Source: Siphonodentalium dalli (taxonomy: Eukaryota; Mollusca; Scaphopoda; Gadilida; Siphonodentaliidae). Taken from it: a DNA stretch of 64,000 bases. The stretch spans positions 150,098,875 to 150,162,874 of the forward strand of contig CP136062.1 in NCBI GenBank assembly GCA_032622095.1. The letters run 5' to 3'. The position numbers and the translations under genes are program-made. This document shows positions 1 to 11,020 of this stretch, one piece after another (within the stretch, counting starts at the first letter, position 1; each line of letters starts with the position of its first letter). The notes under the pieces were generated by a model, which made no database searches, was not told the origin of the DNA, and worked only from the letters and a program-made list of their open reading frames with translations.

Positions 1-224
1 CTAGACGTTTCATACGAGTGTCGTGGGATAGGATTCTGAACATTGCTGGAGTATTGATCGAGTACATCACCTGACAGTGCTCAATCCCAGAACTCAATCA
101 TAAGCCAACTAGAACAGAGGTCATGTCAACTTACAGGTTGCATTATACATGTATATACTGTGACCACATAAATGATATACAACTACAGTGACTTCTTCAT
201 TATTTCAGTATTTGATACCATAAC

Positions 225-460
225 CATGGTCGTTCCATACCATATTTTTTGGTTGTTACATACCGGATTGTTTGGTTACTTTTTTTTTTATTTCGTACTT
301 TGTAGAAAATCATTTATTTGTTTCCATATGATGTGACATACATATAGTAACATGGTACACAATGACCAATTGATTTCCTACATGGTACGAAACGACCAAA
401 CAATAATGTACGAAACTACCAAAAATATGGTACGAAACTACCAAAAATGTTGTACGAAAT
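225..460. repeat. Short diverged repeats of a 'ggtacgaaacnaccaaaaatatgg' type with an inverted flank
   Basis: The motif 'tacgaaactaccaaaaatat' and variants recur several times between about 390 and 460. An inverted version ('ccataccatattttttggtt') lies near 230-255. Related pieces occur at 1,185-1,275 and 3,886-3,930, on both sides of the LINE at 2.0-3.9 kb, so the LINE appears to have landed in this older repeat. No coding evidence. Confidence 0.5.
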
Positions 461-556
461 GACTTAAGACGATACAAAACGTCCTGTACCCATGTATATC
501 TCCTCGGCAAGGGTAGCAACCAGACAGTGACCCTGTAGACTAGCAGCGCCAACATC

Positions 557-674
557 GTTGGTTTGACATTAGGCCCTATATCACCCGAGGTAACCTCATA
601 TCACAAAGCCTGACTTCGAAGCCTGATATGAGGTTAATGAGGGCTGAAATCAGGCCTATAATATCAAACCAACC
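557..674. mobile_element. Small MITE with inverted ends
   Basis: The ends 'gttggtttga' and 'tcaaaccaac' are inverted repeats, followed inward by ttaggcc and ggcctata. The centre holds a second hairpin (cctcatatca / tgatatgagg). About 118 bp and non-coding. No target duplication could be fixed. Confidence 0.6.
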
Positions 675-1310
675 AAGTAATACCCCATCTATTAATTACG
701 GTAGTTCGCCTCTTAGTAACAGTGTAATGTTGACAACTCTTTCAAATGAGTGGCATCACAAAAAATTGGTATCTATGCCTTATCTAACAGTGAAATAGAA
801 TTACACCATGTCATAAATCCATATCGTGTATTACTCGGATCCGTGATGTCATAAAATCATATTATTCTAATTAGTGATGTCGTAAAATGATATTACTCGA
901 TTTAAGGCAAATTGAAGTGATATTCACCTAAGTACAAATGGAGTTTGATAACAAGCCATACCGTGCAAAAATGTCATATCTAATTAATAATTTTCGAAAA
1001 AAATTTGGACCGATATACATGTACCCTGTAGCCATCTGTAGGAAACTTCCTTCCAAGTGGGTGCTGTCGGAACATACATGAATCAAGGTGGACCCCCTCC
1101 CCAATGGGAGACTCTCTATCCATGCCCATTGGAAATAAATTACAATATGCAATGGAATGAATAGCCAATAGGTTGCTGGCATTTCATACCATGGAAGTTT
1201 GACATAGAGATGTTTCGCACCAGGGTTCTGGATATTTCATACCAGTTTCTGTATCATTTCGACAATTCGTACCATTGAGTATACCGGTATTATTTAAAAA
1301 AAAAATAACA

Positions 1311-1766
1311 TTAAAGGTACTCAGTCCGATTCGATGGTTCCCATGTCATCAGATTTCAACAACAACAACATTTTTTGAAATGCCACTTCGTTTACCAGAA
1401 TCGATTAATGGCCCAAAAATAATGCTAACCAGTCAGATATAGTACATGTATACAATTGCCCAAAACCTGTTATTTATCAACATTTTGTTCAACGAAATTT
1501 TGGAGGTTTGTCAAATATCTGACACAAAAAGGCCACTTGCTATTAGAGTTATCCATCTTCGTCCGCAATTTGGTCCGAGACCGTCTTCTCGTTTACTTAC
1601 TGGGCCACAAAAAATTTCGATGGTGAAAAATAATAGATTTTAAAAATCGATATCTGATCACTCTCAGCTTTGATGGGTGGGTTCCTCAACTCAAATCAAA
1701 TATGTTTTACCCCGAAGCCAAGGAAATAGTAATATTCAAGCGTTAATTCGGATTATGCATCTTTAA
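1311..1766. mobile_element. MITE, TTAA-ended family 'AGGTACTC', copy 1
   Basis: The element opens with 'ttaaaggtactcagtccgat' and closes with an inverted, diverged end ('aattcggattatgcatcttt', then aa). Inner sequence such as 'agctttgatgggtgggttcc' is shared with copies at 6.9, 8.8 and 58.7 kb. TTAA at both edges suggests a piggyBac- or Kolobok-type target. No transposase. Confidence 0.65.
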
Positions 1767-2019
1767 CTTTGTCGCGACAATTTCAATTTGTTCATTTTGT
1801 TTCGCAAAAAAAGAAAGAAATATGTTAACATGTAAATGTCGGGTTGTCATCATCACGAACGTTAAATCATGAACATGTTCGCTTTCATTAAGTTAACACA
1901 ATTAAAATAATTTTTCAGATACGAATGACCAATAATCATTTTTGGGAATCGACGAAACATACCAATATATGTCGGGAAATGAAGCAAAATCCGAGCGACG
2001 CAAATCTTAGGGGGGGGGG

Positions 2020-3890
2020 GGGAATTTTTCGCAGCCAAAAAAGCTTATAAGAAAGAAACTAAGTACAAATCTAAACTACATTTCCAAGAGTTAGCAAAGC
2101 GAGTTGATAACATGGAAAATGAACATCCGTCCGAATATTGGCGAGTGATAAATGAACTGAGGAATAAACGAGATGAAACAAATTATTTACATCCTGATGA
2201 AAGTGTAGACTTTTTCAAGAAAGTGCTCTGTAAAGAGACAGTTTCTTCGGATAGAACAGAACATACTAATGTGAACGAAACCCCGATTTTAAACATTGGT
2301 GAGAGTGCTATAGAAGCATGCGAAGTAATTATAGTGGATAGGTCTTTGATGTTTGAAAAGTTTCATCGCATTGGTATCGGAGGTAGGGTCAATCAGATAA
2401 TACGATCGATGTATCAATCAAGTTATTTTCAAGTTAAAACAGATGCAGGAGTTGGACCACTGCATATGTCAACGGTCGGTGTCAGGCAAGGCCATCCCTT
2501 ATCATCCACGTTGTTCAAGATATTCATTGATGGTGTGAAACTTTCACTAGATAGGTTTGGTGATCCCATATTCCTTAATAACCGCCCGCTCAATCATCTT
2601 TTATTTGCAGATGATCTAGTTTTGTTGTCGGAAACAGAACAAGGTTTACAAAATTGTCTCAATGCGCTGGAAATATTTACTCAATATAATGATCTCGTGG
2701 TGAATGCAAGCAAATCAAAATGTATAATTTTCAGATCGAAGAAAACGAAACGGGAGCCAAATTTCAATATCAATGGACAAACGCTTGAATTAGTTTCAGA
2801 GTATCCCTATCTCGGAATAAAATTCACATCAACCGGTAGAATGACAAAGTCACAAGAGCACACAAGTGGAAAAGCTACGAAAGCAATGTTCTTTTTAACG
2901 CAGTTGATTCCAACTAAATGCAAATTATTCGATAAATTGATTAAACCGATAATGATATACGGGTGTGAGATATGGGCAGGAGAAATAAAAATGCTTCATG
3001 CTAACACATTACCATGCGAGCAAGTTCACCTGAGGTTTTGCAAAACGATATTAGGGGTTAATCAAAAGGCCACGAATCATGCCGTATACGCGCAGAATTG
3101 GGACGATTCCCGGTAATACATGACGCGATTAAAAAAAAATTCAGGTATATGAAAAAAGTTTCTAATTCCCCAGCTGGATCTTTGATACATGATGCATACA
3201 TCGAATCACTTGAAAATGCGTCGATATCATTATGCAATGACTTATATGGTAAATATGGTGTTGATATTTCAAGAAAAGGAGCTTGTGAGAAAATTGAAAA
3301 CGGAATATTTAAAACGATTTTACAACATAAACTCTTCCGAAAATAAACCGACCGCTGGTAATAAGACAAGTACGTACAGGTTGTTTAAAACAAGGTACGA
3401 AATGGAGCCATACATCTGCGATATGCGTTCTACCCCACTACCCGTTAAAGAAAGATTATGTACTTTTTTGTAAATGTAAACAAATTGAATACCATTTTAT
3501 ATTAGAATGTAGAGCCTATACAAAAGTATGCGCGATACATATTTTATGGACATAATCACAGAGTTCCCACATTTTTCAGATATGACGAATTATGAGAAAT
3601 TTAGATTTATTATGAAGAATGAACACAAACCAACCATTAATGTTATATGTGACACGATCCGGTCTTTCTTCACCGCTCGGGATTCCAATAAAAGCTAGTC
3701 AATTGATAATTTATAACTGATGAAAAGAGAAAAAAGAAATTCGTTAGGAAACTACATTGTACGTGTATATGCATATATGTTACTCATCAATTATATATAG
3801 TTACTTTTTGTCAAATTATATGTATTTTATTCATGTTTGCAACTGCCCACTTGGGTGTATTTTGCATTAAAATCTTATCTTATCTTATGG
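2020..3890 (+). mobile_element. Non-LTR retrotransposon (LINE), internally deleted and frameshifted
   Basis: The open frame at 2,112-3,116 (extendable in frame back to about 2,026) carries reverse-transcriptase palm motifs: VRQGHPLSSTLF, then the catalytic FADDLVLLSE box, then a thumb region with IMIYGCEIWAG. The sequence from the fingers to motif A is missing, the break falling at IEACE / VIIVDRSLMF. After the first stop the reading continues in other frames (3,098-3,346, then 3,189-3,473). It reaches a C-terminal Cys/His knuckle (C-x-C...H-x4-C near 3,470-3,515) interrupted by a T-run frameshift. The 3' end is a TCTTA repeat near 3,865-3,890. No endonuclease domain is present. A dead 5'-truncated copy of CR1/Jockey-like type; the clade is not certain. 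Confidence 0.85.
2112..3116 (+). pseudogene. Reverse transcriptase fragment of the LINE
   Basis: This 334-codon frame encodes the RT of the LINE. The YWRVINELRN segment is typical of the linker ahead of RT in such elements. The FADD box (the catalytic YxDD equivalent) lies near residue 165. The first catalytic Asp (motif A) and the blocks before it are absent because of an in-frame deletion, so the product could not polymerise. The frame ends at 3,116 where a frameshift leaves the conserved AVYA...GRFP continuation in another frame. The ATG is merely the first Met in a frame that is open further upstream. Confidence 0.85.
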
Positions 3891-4261
3891 TGTGAAATGA
3901 CCAAAAACATGGTGCGAAACAATTAAATGTGTCATTCAAATCAAGGTTACAAACTGGCCATAGTAGGAAAAGTCGTTTGAGCCATCCAACAGACCTGGGT
4001 GAATCGCCGGGCGATCGGTCTTCCACAATAAGGATGCATCTGGGAAGAGGGGAGTCAATCTAATTAACTGTTATCTATAACCAATACTTAAAAACAATAA
4101 CAATTTATTCTGATTTCTTTTGAAACACACATAACAATTTATTTACTGAGAATATTCAATATAAACATGTACAAATTCTCAAACAAAGGGAATTTCAATG
4201 TTCAAGAAATTTAGATGTCCCCTCTTACTATGGAGGCCCTTTTCACATTTATTATTTATTT

Positions 4262-4430
4262 GCTCTCAAGCACAAATATTAAGCGCAAATATTTGCGCTT
4301 AAGCATAAATCATTTGGGCTTAAGCGAATGTCCTGCGCTTAAGCACAAATATGTGTCTATCAATTTATTTGCGCTTAAGCGAAAATCATTTGCGCTTAAG
4401 TATAAATGATTTGCGCTTAAGCGCATATAC
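4262..4430. repeat. Minisatellite of GCGCTTAAGC units
   Basis: About eight copies of gcgcttaagc or gcttaagc, spaced by A/T-rich spacers of roughly 10-25 bp ('aaatcatttgcgcttaagc'). The core GCTTAAGC is its own reverse complement, so the array is a run of small palindromes. Non-coding. Confidence 0.75.
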
Positions 4431-4539
4431 CTAACACTCCCTTACTTCCCTCTGATTGTGAATGATGGAGTCCATCTCATAGTATATTATTATGGGCCCA
4501 TAGTAGTAGCCCATACAGACTCGAAAGTTGAAAAGTCAA

Positions 4540-4885
4540 AAGCATCTCTGTCTCTGGTGTCCCAAAAATTGGTGCCTCACTCCCAGAGCTCTAGTATATT
4601 TTATTAAAGAGACATCTCCTGCACAAATATATGCCATTTCCATGGTCATAGAAGGGGAATTAGGGGTTACTGGGGGCTTGCTTCCCTCGTGGTGTACATA
4701 TTGAATTGAAATAGGGGAAAAACATATTTTCATATTATCAGCATCCCTGTCCTTAAGAATGTGTGTCTCCATCCCAGAGATCTAGTACATTTTATAAAAG
4801 AGACATATCCTGCACAGATCTATACCATTTCCATGGTCATAAAAGGTATCTAGGGATCACTGGGGATTGCTTCCTTCATATGATG
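4540..4885. repeat. Direct duplication, about 205-bp spacing
   Basis: The block containing 'cccagagctctagtatattt', then agagacatctcctgcac and 'ccatttccatggtcata', recurs as 'cccagagatctagtacattt', agagacatatcctgcac and 'ccatttccatggtcata'. The first copy starts near 4,570 and the second near 4,773. Confidence 0.7.
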
Positions 4886-4905
4886 GGCCTATATAGACTT
4901 GATTG

Positions 4906-5190
4906 CAAGCCTGCAAATAGCGTGTCTGTCATTTGCAGAATGAGGTCCCCAGAGGGTGAATTTAGTTACGCTACCCCGCATAGTGGGCTAGCATAACTAA
5001 ATTCACCCCCTGGGGACCTCATTCTGCTTAGGCCTTCAACTGCTATGGCAGTCCTAGAATCAGATTGAAGTTCCCCAGTTGAAGTTGGTGATGTTCACCC
5101 ATTTGCAGCCTCGATTATGGATTTTATCTTCTGCAAATTAGGGGATATAGAAACTTCCCAGATGGGAAAACGTAACTAAAAACAATGATA
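4906..5190. mobile_element. Double-hairpin MITE (GAATGAGGTCCCC family), copy 1, right end lost
   Basis: It starts 'caagcctgcaaatagcgtgt', then a near-perfect palindrome at about 4,936-5,030 (agaatgaggtccccagaggg ... inverted). The inner part resembles other copies (cagattgaagttcccagttg-like). The second hairpin and right terminus are missing. Confidence 0.75.
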
Positions 5191-5399
5191 ATTTGATACC
5201 ATAGTTACTTCCCAGAATTCCCATGTTTATTTATATATTTCTGACGTCACATGAATAAAGTTTCTTCAAACATCGCCATCAGAGACCCCTAGCGTTATTT
5301 CACGTTTTAATAATTGATTTCGAATTCCTAATCATTGGTTTGACCGGAAATAATAGATTGCGCAATTAGATATTGGTTGGAATACGAATTGAAAGAACG

Positions 5400-5850
5400 T
5401 CATTAATTGTGCATTGGTGATAATCTATTAAATATAAGAATGACAAGGTCTATTAGTTTTATAACGATAATCATTGCTCGTGAGAAATCGTCTATTGGTT
5501 TGAAATATCTTTATTGATTAAGAAAATATGGTTATTGAAACGGAGTGTACGTTTATTGAATATGCGCGAATCTTACTAATTGTGTTATATTAGATATTAG
5601 TTGAACAGTGAATACTATTAAATTAAAATAGAACATTAATTTTGCATCGGTCAACATTGATTACGAATCTATATCTATTAAAACGGAACTGTCTCTTATT
5701 GAATCCAAGAACGATTATTGGTTTGGAAATGGAGTCTATTGGTTTGAAATAGATGGCCATTGATTAAGAAAATATGGCTATTGAAACGGAACTGTCTCTT
5801 ATTGAATCCAAGAACGACTATTGGTTTGAAAATAGAGACTATTATATTCA
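5400..5850. repeat. Degenerate tandem repeat with 'tattggtttgaaat' and 'gaaacggaactgtctcttat'
   Basis: The block 'gaaacggaactgtctcttat' followed by tgaatccaagaacga occurs twice, about 110 bp apart. Weaker relatives (attgattaagaaaatatgg, attggtttga) run back to about 5,330. Confidence 0.65.
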
Positions 5851-6870
5851 CAAACCACCATTAACTTTTATTTCATGTAATTTCCGACCGAATGGCCGCC
5901 CATACTTGTGTCTCAAAGCCCTTTCTGCTCTTCTTCGATAGTCTTCTAATTCCTTAATAACTACAGACCCCACCCAAAGTGACGATTCCAGACATGACAT
6001 GGAAAGCAATTACGGAATTCCCGGGGGACGAATAATATTTAACAATCTCCACATAGGCACACAATCACACTCGTTATTCACTGACGAAATTCACAGTTCT
6101 GCATCAACCGACGATTGGCGGTCTCTCAACTAATCACGAAGAATAAATCATTTATGAGATGTTCCGTTTTTTAAGAGAATCTCAGTTTAAAATACCATTT
6201 CCCATTTTCAACTTCATATGGTTACGTCGTCTGTGTATATATACACTCAGAGTCATACTGGCATATTATTACGCCCTTTCAGTGTGTATCTTGGCAAGTG
6301 TATTTGGCCGGGTCGTAGGAGGTGATGGAGTAAATGTGATTAAAACGTACTCAATATTTGCGTACTTGTTTTGTATGTTCTCTGTAATGTCGGCCAGCTA
6401 TCACTATATACAAGTCTGTGTAGCACTAACGCTGTGATTTCGCTCCGATCAGTCAGGCGTTCAGAATATGTAATTGTCGCTAATATACGTTGTCGCTAAT
6501 CCATAATTCACCACTTTTGAATCATGGCTTGTCCCGGTGTGATCTTTTCTTTTGCGTTTAGATTTGTTTTGTGCTCTGGCAATCATTGGCTATTCGCCAC
6601 AACGAATACATAAACTTATCTTTGCATGTGGACACACCTGTGGGTGGATCGACACCGCTTTCATATTAAAGTACGTGCCTTGTTTATAATTTGGGTCTGT
6701 AGTTAACTTAGAATAATGTTTAGGCTATACGTCATAGTTGGGACATTAGATACAAAGCATAACGATCAACACGAGCTTTGATGGACAACTATACGCAGGT
6801 GTGTAGGGACGTGACAAGAGGATCTTTGATGAGATGTCCAACTTTCCAACTGACCCCCCCCCCCCCCACA
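5851..6870. other. Stretch with no supported gene
   Basis: Low-copy-looking sequence containing a 92-codon open frame at 6,159-6,437 with several hydrophobic runs. I see no family motif and no convincing splice context, so it is not called as a gene. It may include an intron or upstream region of the GPCR gene. A poly-C run lies at about 6,854-6,867. Confidence 0.4.
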
Positions 6871-6876
6871 CAAACA

Positions 6877-7297
6877 TTAAAGGTACTCAATCCGATCAAA
6901 CCCTCATAAATTACTATTTCTTTGCCTTCGGGGGTAAAAACATATTTGATTCGAGTCGATGAACATACCCATCGACGCTCAGAGTGATCAGATATCAATT
7001 TCTGAAGTTTTGTTATTTCTATTGTTTGTGGCCCAGAAACACGCCGTCAAAAGGGTGGTCTCGGTCAAAATTGCGTTATTATACCACTTGATTTTAGAGT
7101 TATCCATCCACGTCCGTTTGAATAAGTGTTTCTGTGGCAATTATTAGTACACATCTCGAGAAATAACATAACTTCAAAAATCAATATCTTATCACTCTGA
7201 ACTTTGATGGGTGGGTTCCCCGACTCTAATCAAATATTTTTTACCCCTGAAGCCAACAAAATAGTAATTTAGGGGTGCTTAATCGGATTGAGTACAT
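6877..7297. mobile_element. MITE, TTAA-ended family 'AGGTACTC', copy 2
   Basis: Left end 'ttaaaggtactcaatccgat', right end 'aatcggattgagtac' (about 7,282-7,296). The inner block 'aactttgatgggtgggttcc' is shared with the other copies. Confidence 0.7.
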
Positions 7298-7457
7298 TCC
7301 CAACTCCAATTTTCCACCTGATACCTCAAACTTTCCAATTATTTGGAAAATTCTAACCAACCAATCATTTCAGACTAAGCTATTCTTTCTACTGAGGATA
7401 AGTATATTCACCACATTATCTGGTGGCGCCAAACAATACACCTTGTCACTGAGTCGT

Positions 7458-7646
7458 GGCCATATATTGGATCCACCAGCCCCGTTCCGTGATTTTAGTG
7501 CTACGTGTAAAAGTTATGGAGTAGCATTTCCATATATGGAAGTCATGAATATTCAAAAGCTCCATATATGGAAATGCTACTCCAGAACTTTGACACGTAG
7601 CACCAAAACCACGGGACAGGGTTGCATGGGTGGATCCAATATAGCC
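7458..7646. mobile_element. Foldback MITE about 70 bp upstream of the GPCR exon
   Basis: Imperfect palindrome: ggccatatattggatccacc at the left pairs with ggtggatccaatatagcc at the right. The best-paired core is 'ggagtagcatttccatatat' against 'atatatggaaatgctactcc', around a loop of about 20 nt. The open frames across it on both strands are by-products of the palindrome. Confidence 0.75.
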
Positions 7647-7713
7647 GCAAATAAACATATTTTAATTCTCCTACCATTTCCAGACTGATGTGCGGTTATT
7701 TTTTAATTGACAG

Positions 7714-8501
7714 GTCGAATGCTACCGATGATGGAGAACGCCGTCCATGAAGCTTCCGTGCTGACAATTCTGGCTATAACAATTGAGAGATACTTCGCCA
7801 TCTGCCACCCGTTACGGAACCGGATCTCGTGTGCACCGGCCTACGCCGTTATTCTAATCGTGATGGTGTGGATCATATCTTACGTACTCTCCCTCCCTCT
7901 CTTCTTCATAACCGCACTCGAAGAAGTAGATTTCTATGGTGGGCTGAGTGGATATTCCTGTAAAACGCTGGTTTATAAGCTATGGCATAAGTTGTACATC
8001 GTGACTATATTTGTGGTGTTCTTCATTCTGCCGATTGTAATCCTCGTCATTGCCTACGGATACATCATCAAAAAGCTGTCTGAGAATTTCGCTAATATTG
8101 ATGAGTTTGGGGCCCGATACTCCCTCCGGTCACGTAGACAAGTCATCAGAATGCTGATTGCGATGATAATTTTATTTTTCGTTTCGCTGTTCCCATTCCG
8201 GATCTTGAGTTTGTGTTTTGTATTTATTCCGATTGAACAAATTCAGAAATTGGGAGTGGAAACGTACTACAATCTGTTGTGGTTCGCGCGGATAATGATG
8301 TACATTAACAGTGCTGGAAACCCGATTATTTACAGTATGGTCTCGACAAAGTTTCGGTTCGCTTTCCGGAGAATTCTTCATTTGCGAATCCCGAATGGTA
8401 ACGGAACAACTTTCTCAACTAAACATTGCTCAACCCGAACGCGACCGAAGACGGAATCCAATCATCACAAGCAAAGCATTCAGCTGACTAGAATGACCTA
8501 A
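7714..8501 (+). CDS. Peptide-type rhodopsin-family GPCR, 3'-terminal coding exon (TM3 to C-terminus)
   Basis: A G-protein-coupled receptor for an extracellular ligand, probably a neuropeptide, in the plasma membrane. The exon encodes about 261 residues: TM3 with the ERY form of the DRY motif (ITIERYFAICHPLR), TM4 with the conserved Trp (VMVWIISY), an ECL2 Cys (GYSCKT), TM5 with its Pro (FFILPIVILVIAYGY), and a basic ICL3 (SRRQVIRML). TM6 reads FFVSLFPFRIL. TM7 carries NPIIY, followed by helix 8 (KFRFAFRRIL) and a Ser/Thr-rich tail. The start is a splice acceptor ('ttattttttaattgacag' ends at 7,713). The exon opens with GT, so an upstream exon ending in T would give TGT, the conserved TM3 Cys. 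TM1-TM2 were not found and may lie in exons left of the window. ICL3-TM6 and TM7 resemble TRH receptors; TM3 also resembles ghrelin/motilin-type receptors. Subfamily is uncertain. Confidence 0.9.
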
Positions 8502-8756
8502 TCGACTGATACTGGACGAAATATTCAAGAGAGGAGTATTACAGAGTGAATTGAACTGATTCCAAACGCATGACACTATAGCCACTCAAAATATCTTACT
8601 TGGCGAAAAATAAGCAAATACAACAACGTCTGTATTATGTGCATTATATATGCCCTTTCACTTGAGTTGTCTGCCTTGTCGGACCACAAGAGGCTCAACT
8701 ATGAACACGATTGTAAAATTGATAAGACAAAATGGGTTTTTCATGATTTAAACTCT

Positions 8757-8762
8757 ATTAAA
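8757..8762 (+). promoter_or_regulatory. Possible poly(A) signal ATTAAA of the GPCR gene
   Basis: The first ATTAAA-type hexamer after the GPCR stop codon lies 256 bp downstream and overlaps the left TTAA end of a MITE (8,758). I saw no AATAAA between the stop and this point. Its use is unproven. Confidence 0.3.
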
Positions 8763-9202
8763 GATGCATAATCCGATTGAGCCCCCTCAATAACTAATTA
8801 TTTGGATTCAGGGGTAAAAAATATTTGATTCGAGTCGAGGAACCCCACCTATCAAAGCTCAGAGTTATTAGATATCGATTTATGAAATCTATTATTTTTC
8901 ACCATCGAGAATTAATAGTGGCCCAGTAAACACTCGATGAGCCGACCGTCTCGGACCGAATTGCGGATGAAGATGGATAACTCTAAAATCAAGAGGCTAT
9001 CTGTTGACAATAAGGCCAAATTTCGCCGAACAACATGTTGATAATAACATGTTTCGGGCAATTTTATACTATAGTTAACAGTGGTTAGCATTATTTTTGG
9101 ACAATTAATCAATTCTGATAACTGAAGCGGCATTTCTAAAAATGTTGTTGTTGTTGGAATCTGATTATATGGGGACCATCGAATCGGATTGAGTACCTTT
9201 AA
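8758..9202. mobile_element. MITE, TTAA-ended family 'AGGTACTC', copy 3
   Basis: Left end 'ttaaagatgcataatccgat', right end 'atcggattgagtacctttaa'. The inner order matches copy 1. Its right TTAA (9,199-9,202) is also the left edge of the next foldback element, so the two abut or are nested. Confidence 0.7.
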
Positions 9203-9411
9203 ACCTTTCAGTGCCAAGTCCGATTTTTTTATCAACCCATATTTCCTTGATAATTTTTCAAATTTATTGATTATAATAATGTGATACATTGATGGGAAAA
9301 GCTCTAAGAGCCTAAGAGCTCTTTCCATCAATGTATACATTATTATAATCAATAAATTTGAAAAATTATCAAGGAAATATGGGTTGATACAAAAATCGGA
9401 GACAAGTTGTG
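9199..9411. mobile_element. Foldback MITE, TTAA/ACCTTTCAGTGC family (piggyBac-like ends)
   Basis: TTAA followed by acctttcagtgccaagtccg, then a long palindrome: 'aacccatatttccttgataa' on the left against its complement on the right, centred near 9,310 with loop 'aagagcctaagagctc'. A shortened relative lies at 58,494-58,592. Confidence 0.75.
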
Positions 9412-11020
9412 ATATTCTATTAAATATATACATGCACATAGACAAGTTGTGATCTTCATCGTGTTTAGCTTGCTGGAACCTCAAAATGTCTACACTAGAA
9501 TGCCAGTAGGGAAACATATTATCTATATGTGCCAGTGTATGTGCCAGATAAATTCTTGTCATTTCCACGTCCAAGAATGGTTGGGAAACAGTATGCATGC
9601 TAAGCAGAGATCACCTTATTCGGTGTATCAGATAGAATCATATTACTCCCAATATGGCCGCGCGATTCGGACGACTGACATGCAGTTGGGACAAGGACTA
9701 GTCTCGAATGTGCGAAATTAGGCAATGACTGTCTTATATAGTATGTATAATTCACGGAATTATATTACCATGTTATAAATATTCTTCTCCACATTGGAGG
9801 CATACAATAAATATATATATGTCATTGTTGTTGTGACTCTTCTGTTGACGAGTACTCAATGTCTCACAACTATTGGACAGACTGGTGTCTGGTCCAATCT
9901 GCGAAATTATCAGTTGTAACGCAGAAACTTTGCCCTATTGGCTGCAGTAAAATGTTCATAATTTCTCAAAGTCTATATAATTATGTAGATGGAGGTTTAA
10001 ATCAAATGTCCAATATTTCAAAAAATAATTTTTCAAAAATATAATCTGCTAAAGCTCTTGTTCAAGTCCAGAATGTCTGTGTCGCCCAGAACTATATATA
10101 CAGGAGCGACACCCCAGTCTATAGGTCAGAACATGCAGTACTAAGTGTGCTCTACCTCATCCGGCGCCACTTCTAAATGTATCAACAACAACATTTATAC
10201 GAGTTTATTTGAAACTTGATTTGAAGGCACGTTTGCATCAATATTCCACAAAAACATCTCTTACACACTGCAACACATCAGGCCATGGTAAAGTTCTAAA
10301 ATGTGCACATTTGATGCCCCTTATACTTCTGATTCACGGAAGAGATACACCAATAAAACCATCTTCAAATCCATATTTAGTATAAAACTGAAACATATGC
10401 AAATGCACGTTCAGAATGTAAGAAATAAAGTCTAAATAAATTGTTAGTTTGGCCGATGTGTCCGAAATATATCTGGAAAATCTCTTGAATATTGCATGAA
10501 GCTGAAATTTCAAATGTCGAGAATGTCCGTAGGTAGGATGGACATAATAAGCATATTTTTACATCACGCTTATACTTTCCACTTAGTTTGGTCATATAAA
10601 CATGCTGCTGTCAAACTTGAAAATCACTTGTCCCATGCATTCAGATGAGAAGGTACATGTACGGTGGTGAGTACTACGTTATACTTATTTCTTATATAAT
10701 ATTATATGCGTTGTATTTCTGTACATAATAAAGGTGATTTAGGATGCCCATCAGAATATCGAAATATGTATGCCCGTTACCAACAATATATGGTAGCATG
10801 GTGCCCTCAAGTCGTTCTTTCGAAATACTCCGCCAACCACCTAAAACGACTGTAAGAAGATTTCTCTGCCCGCCCGAATAGAGCTTGAGCTGCATGTAGA
10901 TCCCCCTCCCCACCTATGCGGATTTTTGGTGGTTATGATATCTTTGTAGAACTATATCAGTCCTTCAATTTGCCGGTTGTTTGCCATCTGGCGATGGGGG
11001 CTTTATAGAGTTATCGGTCT
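9412..11020. other. Stretch with no recognised gene or repeat
   Basis: AT-rich sequence with short, unconvincing open frames on both strands. No splice-bounded protein motif, RNA gene or clear repeat boundary was recognised. Confidence 0.4.

Noticed and set aside
6159-6437. 92-codon hydrophobic frame as the missing TM1-TM2 exon of the GPCR
   Set aside because: It lacks the TM1 GN and TM2 LAxAD signatures and has no donor in the phase needed (ending in the T of a TGT codon).
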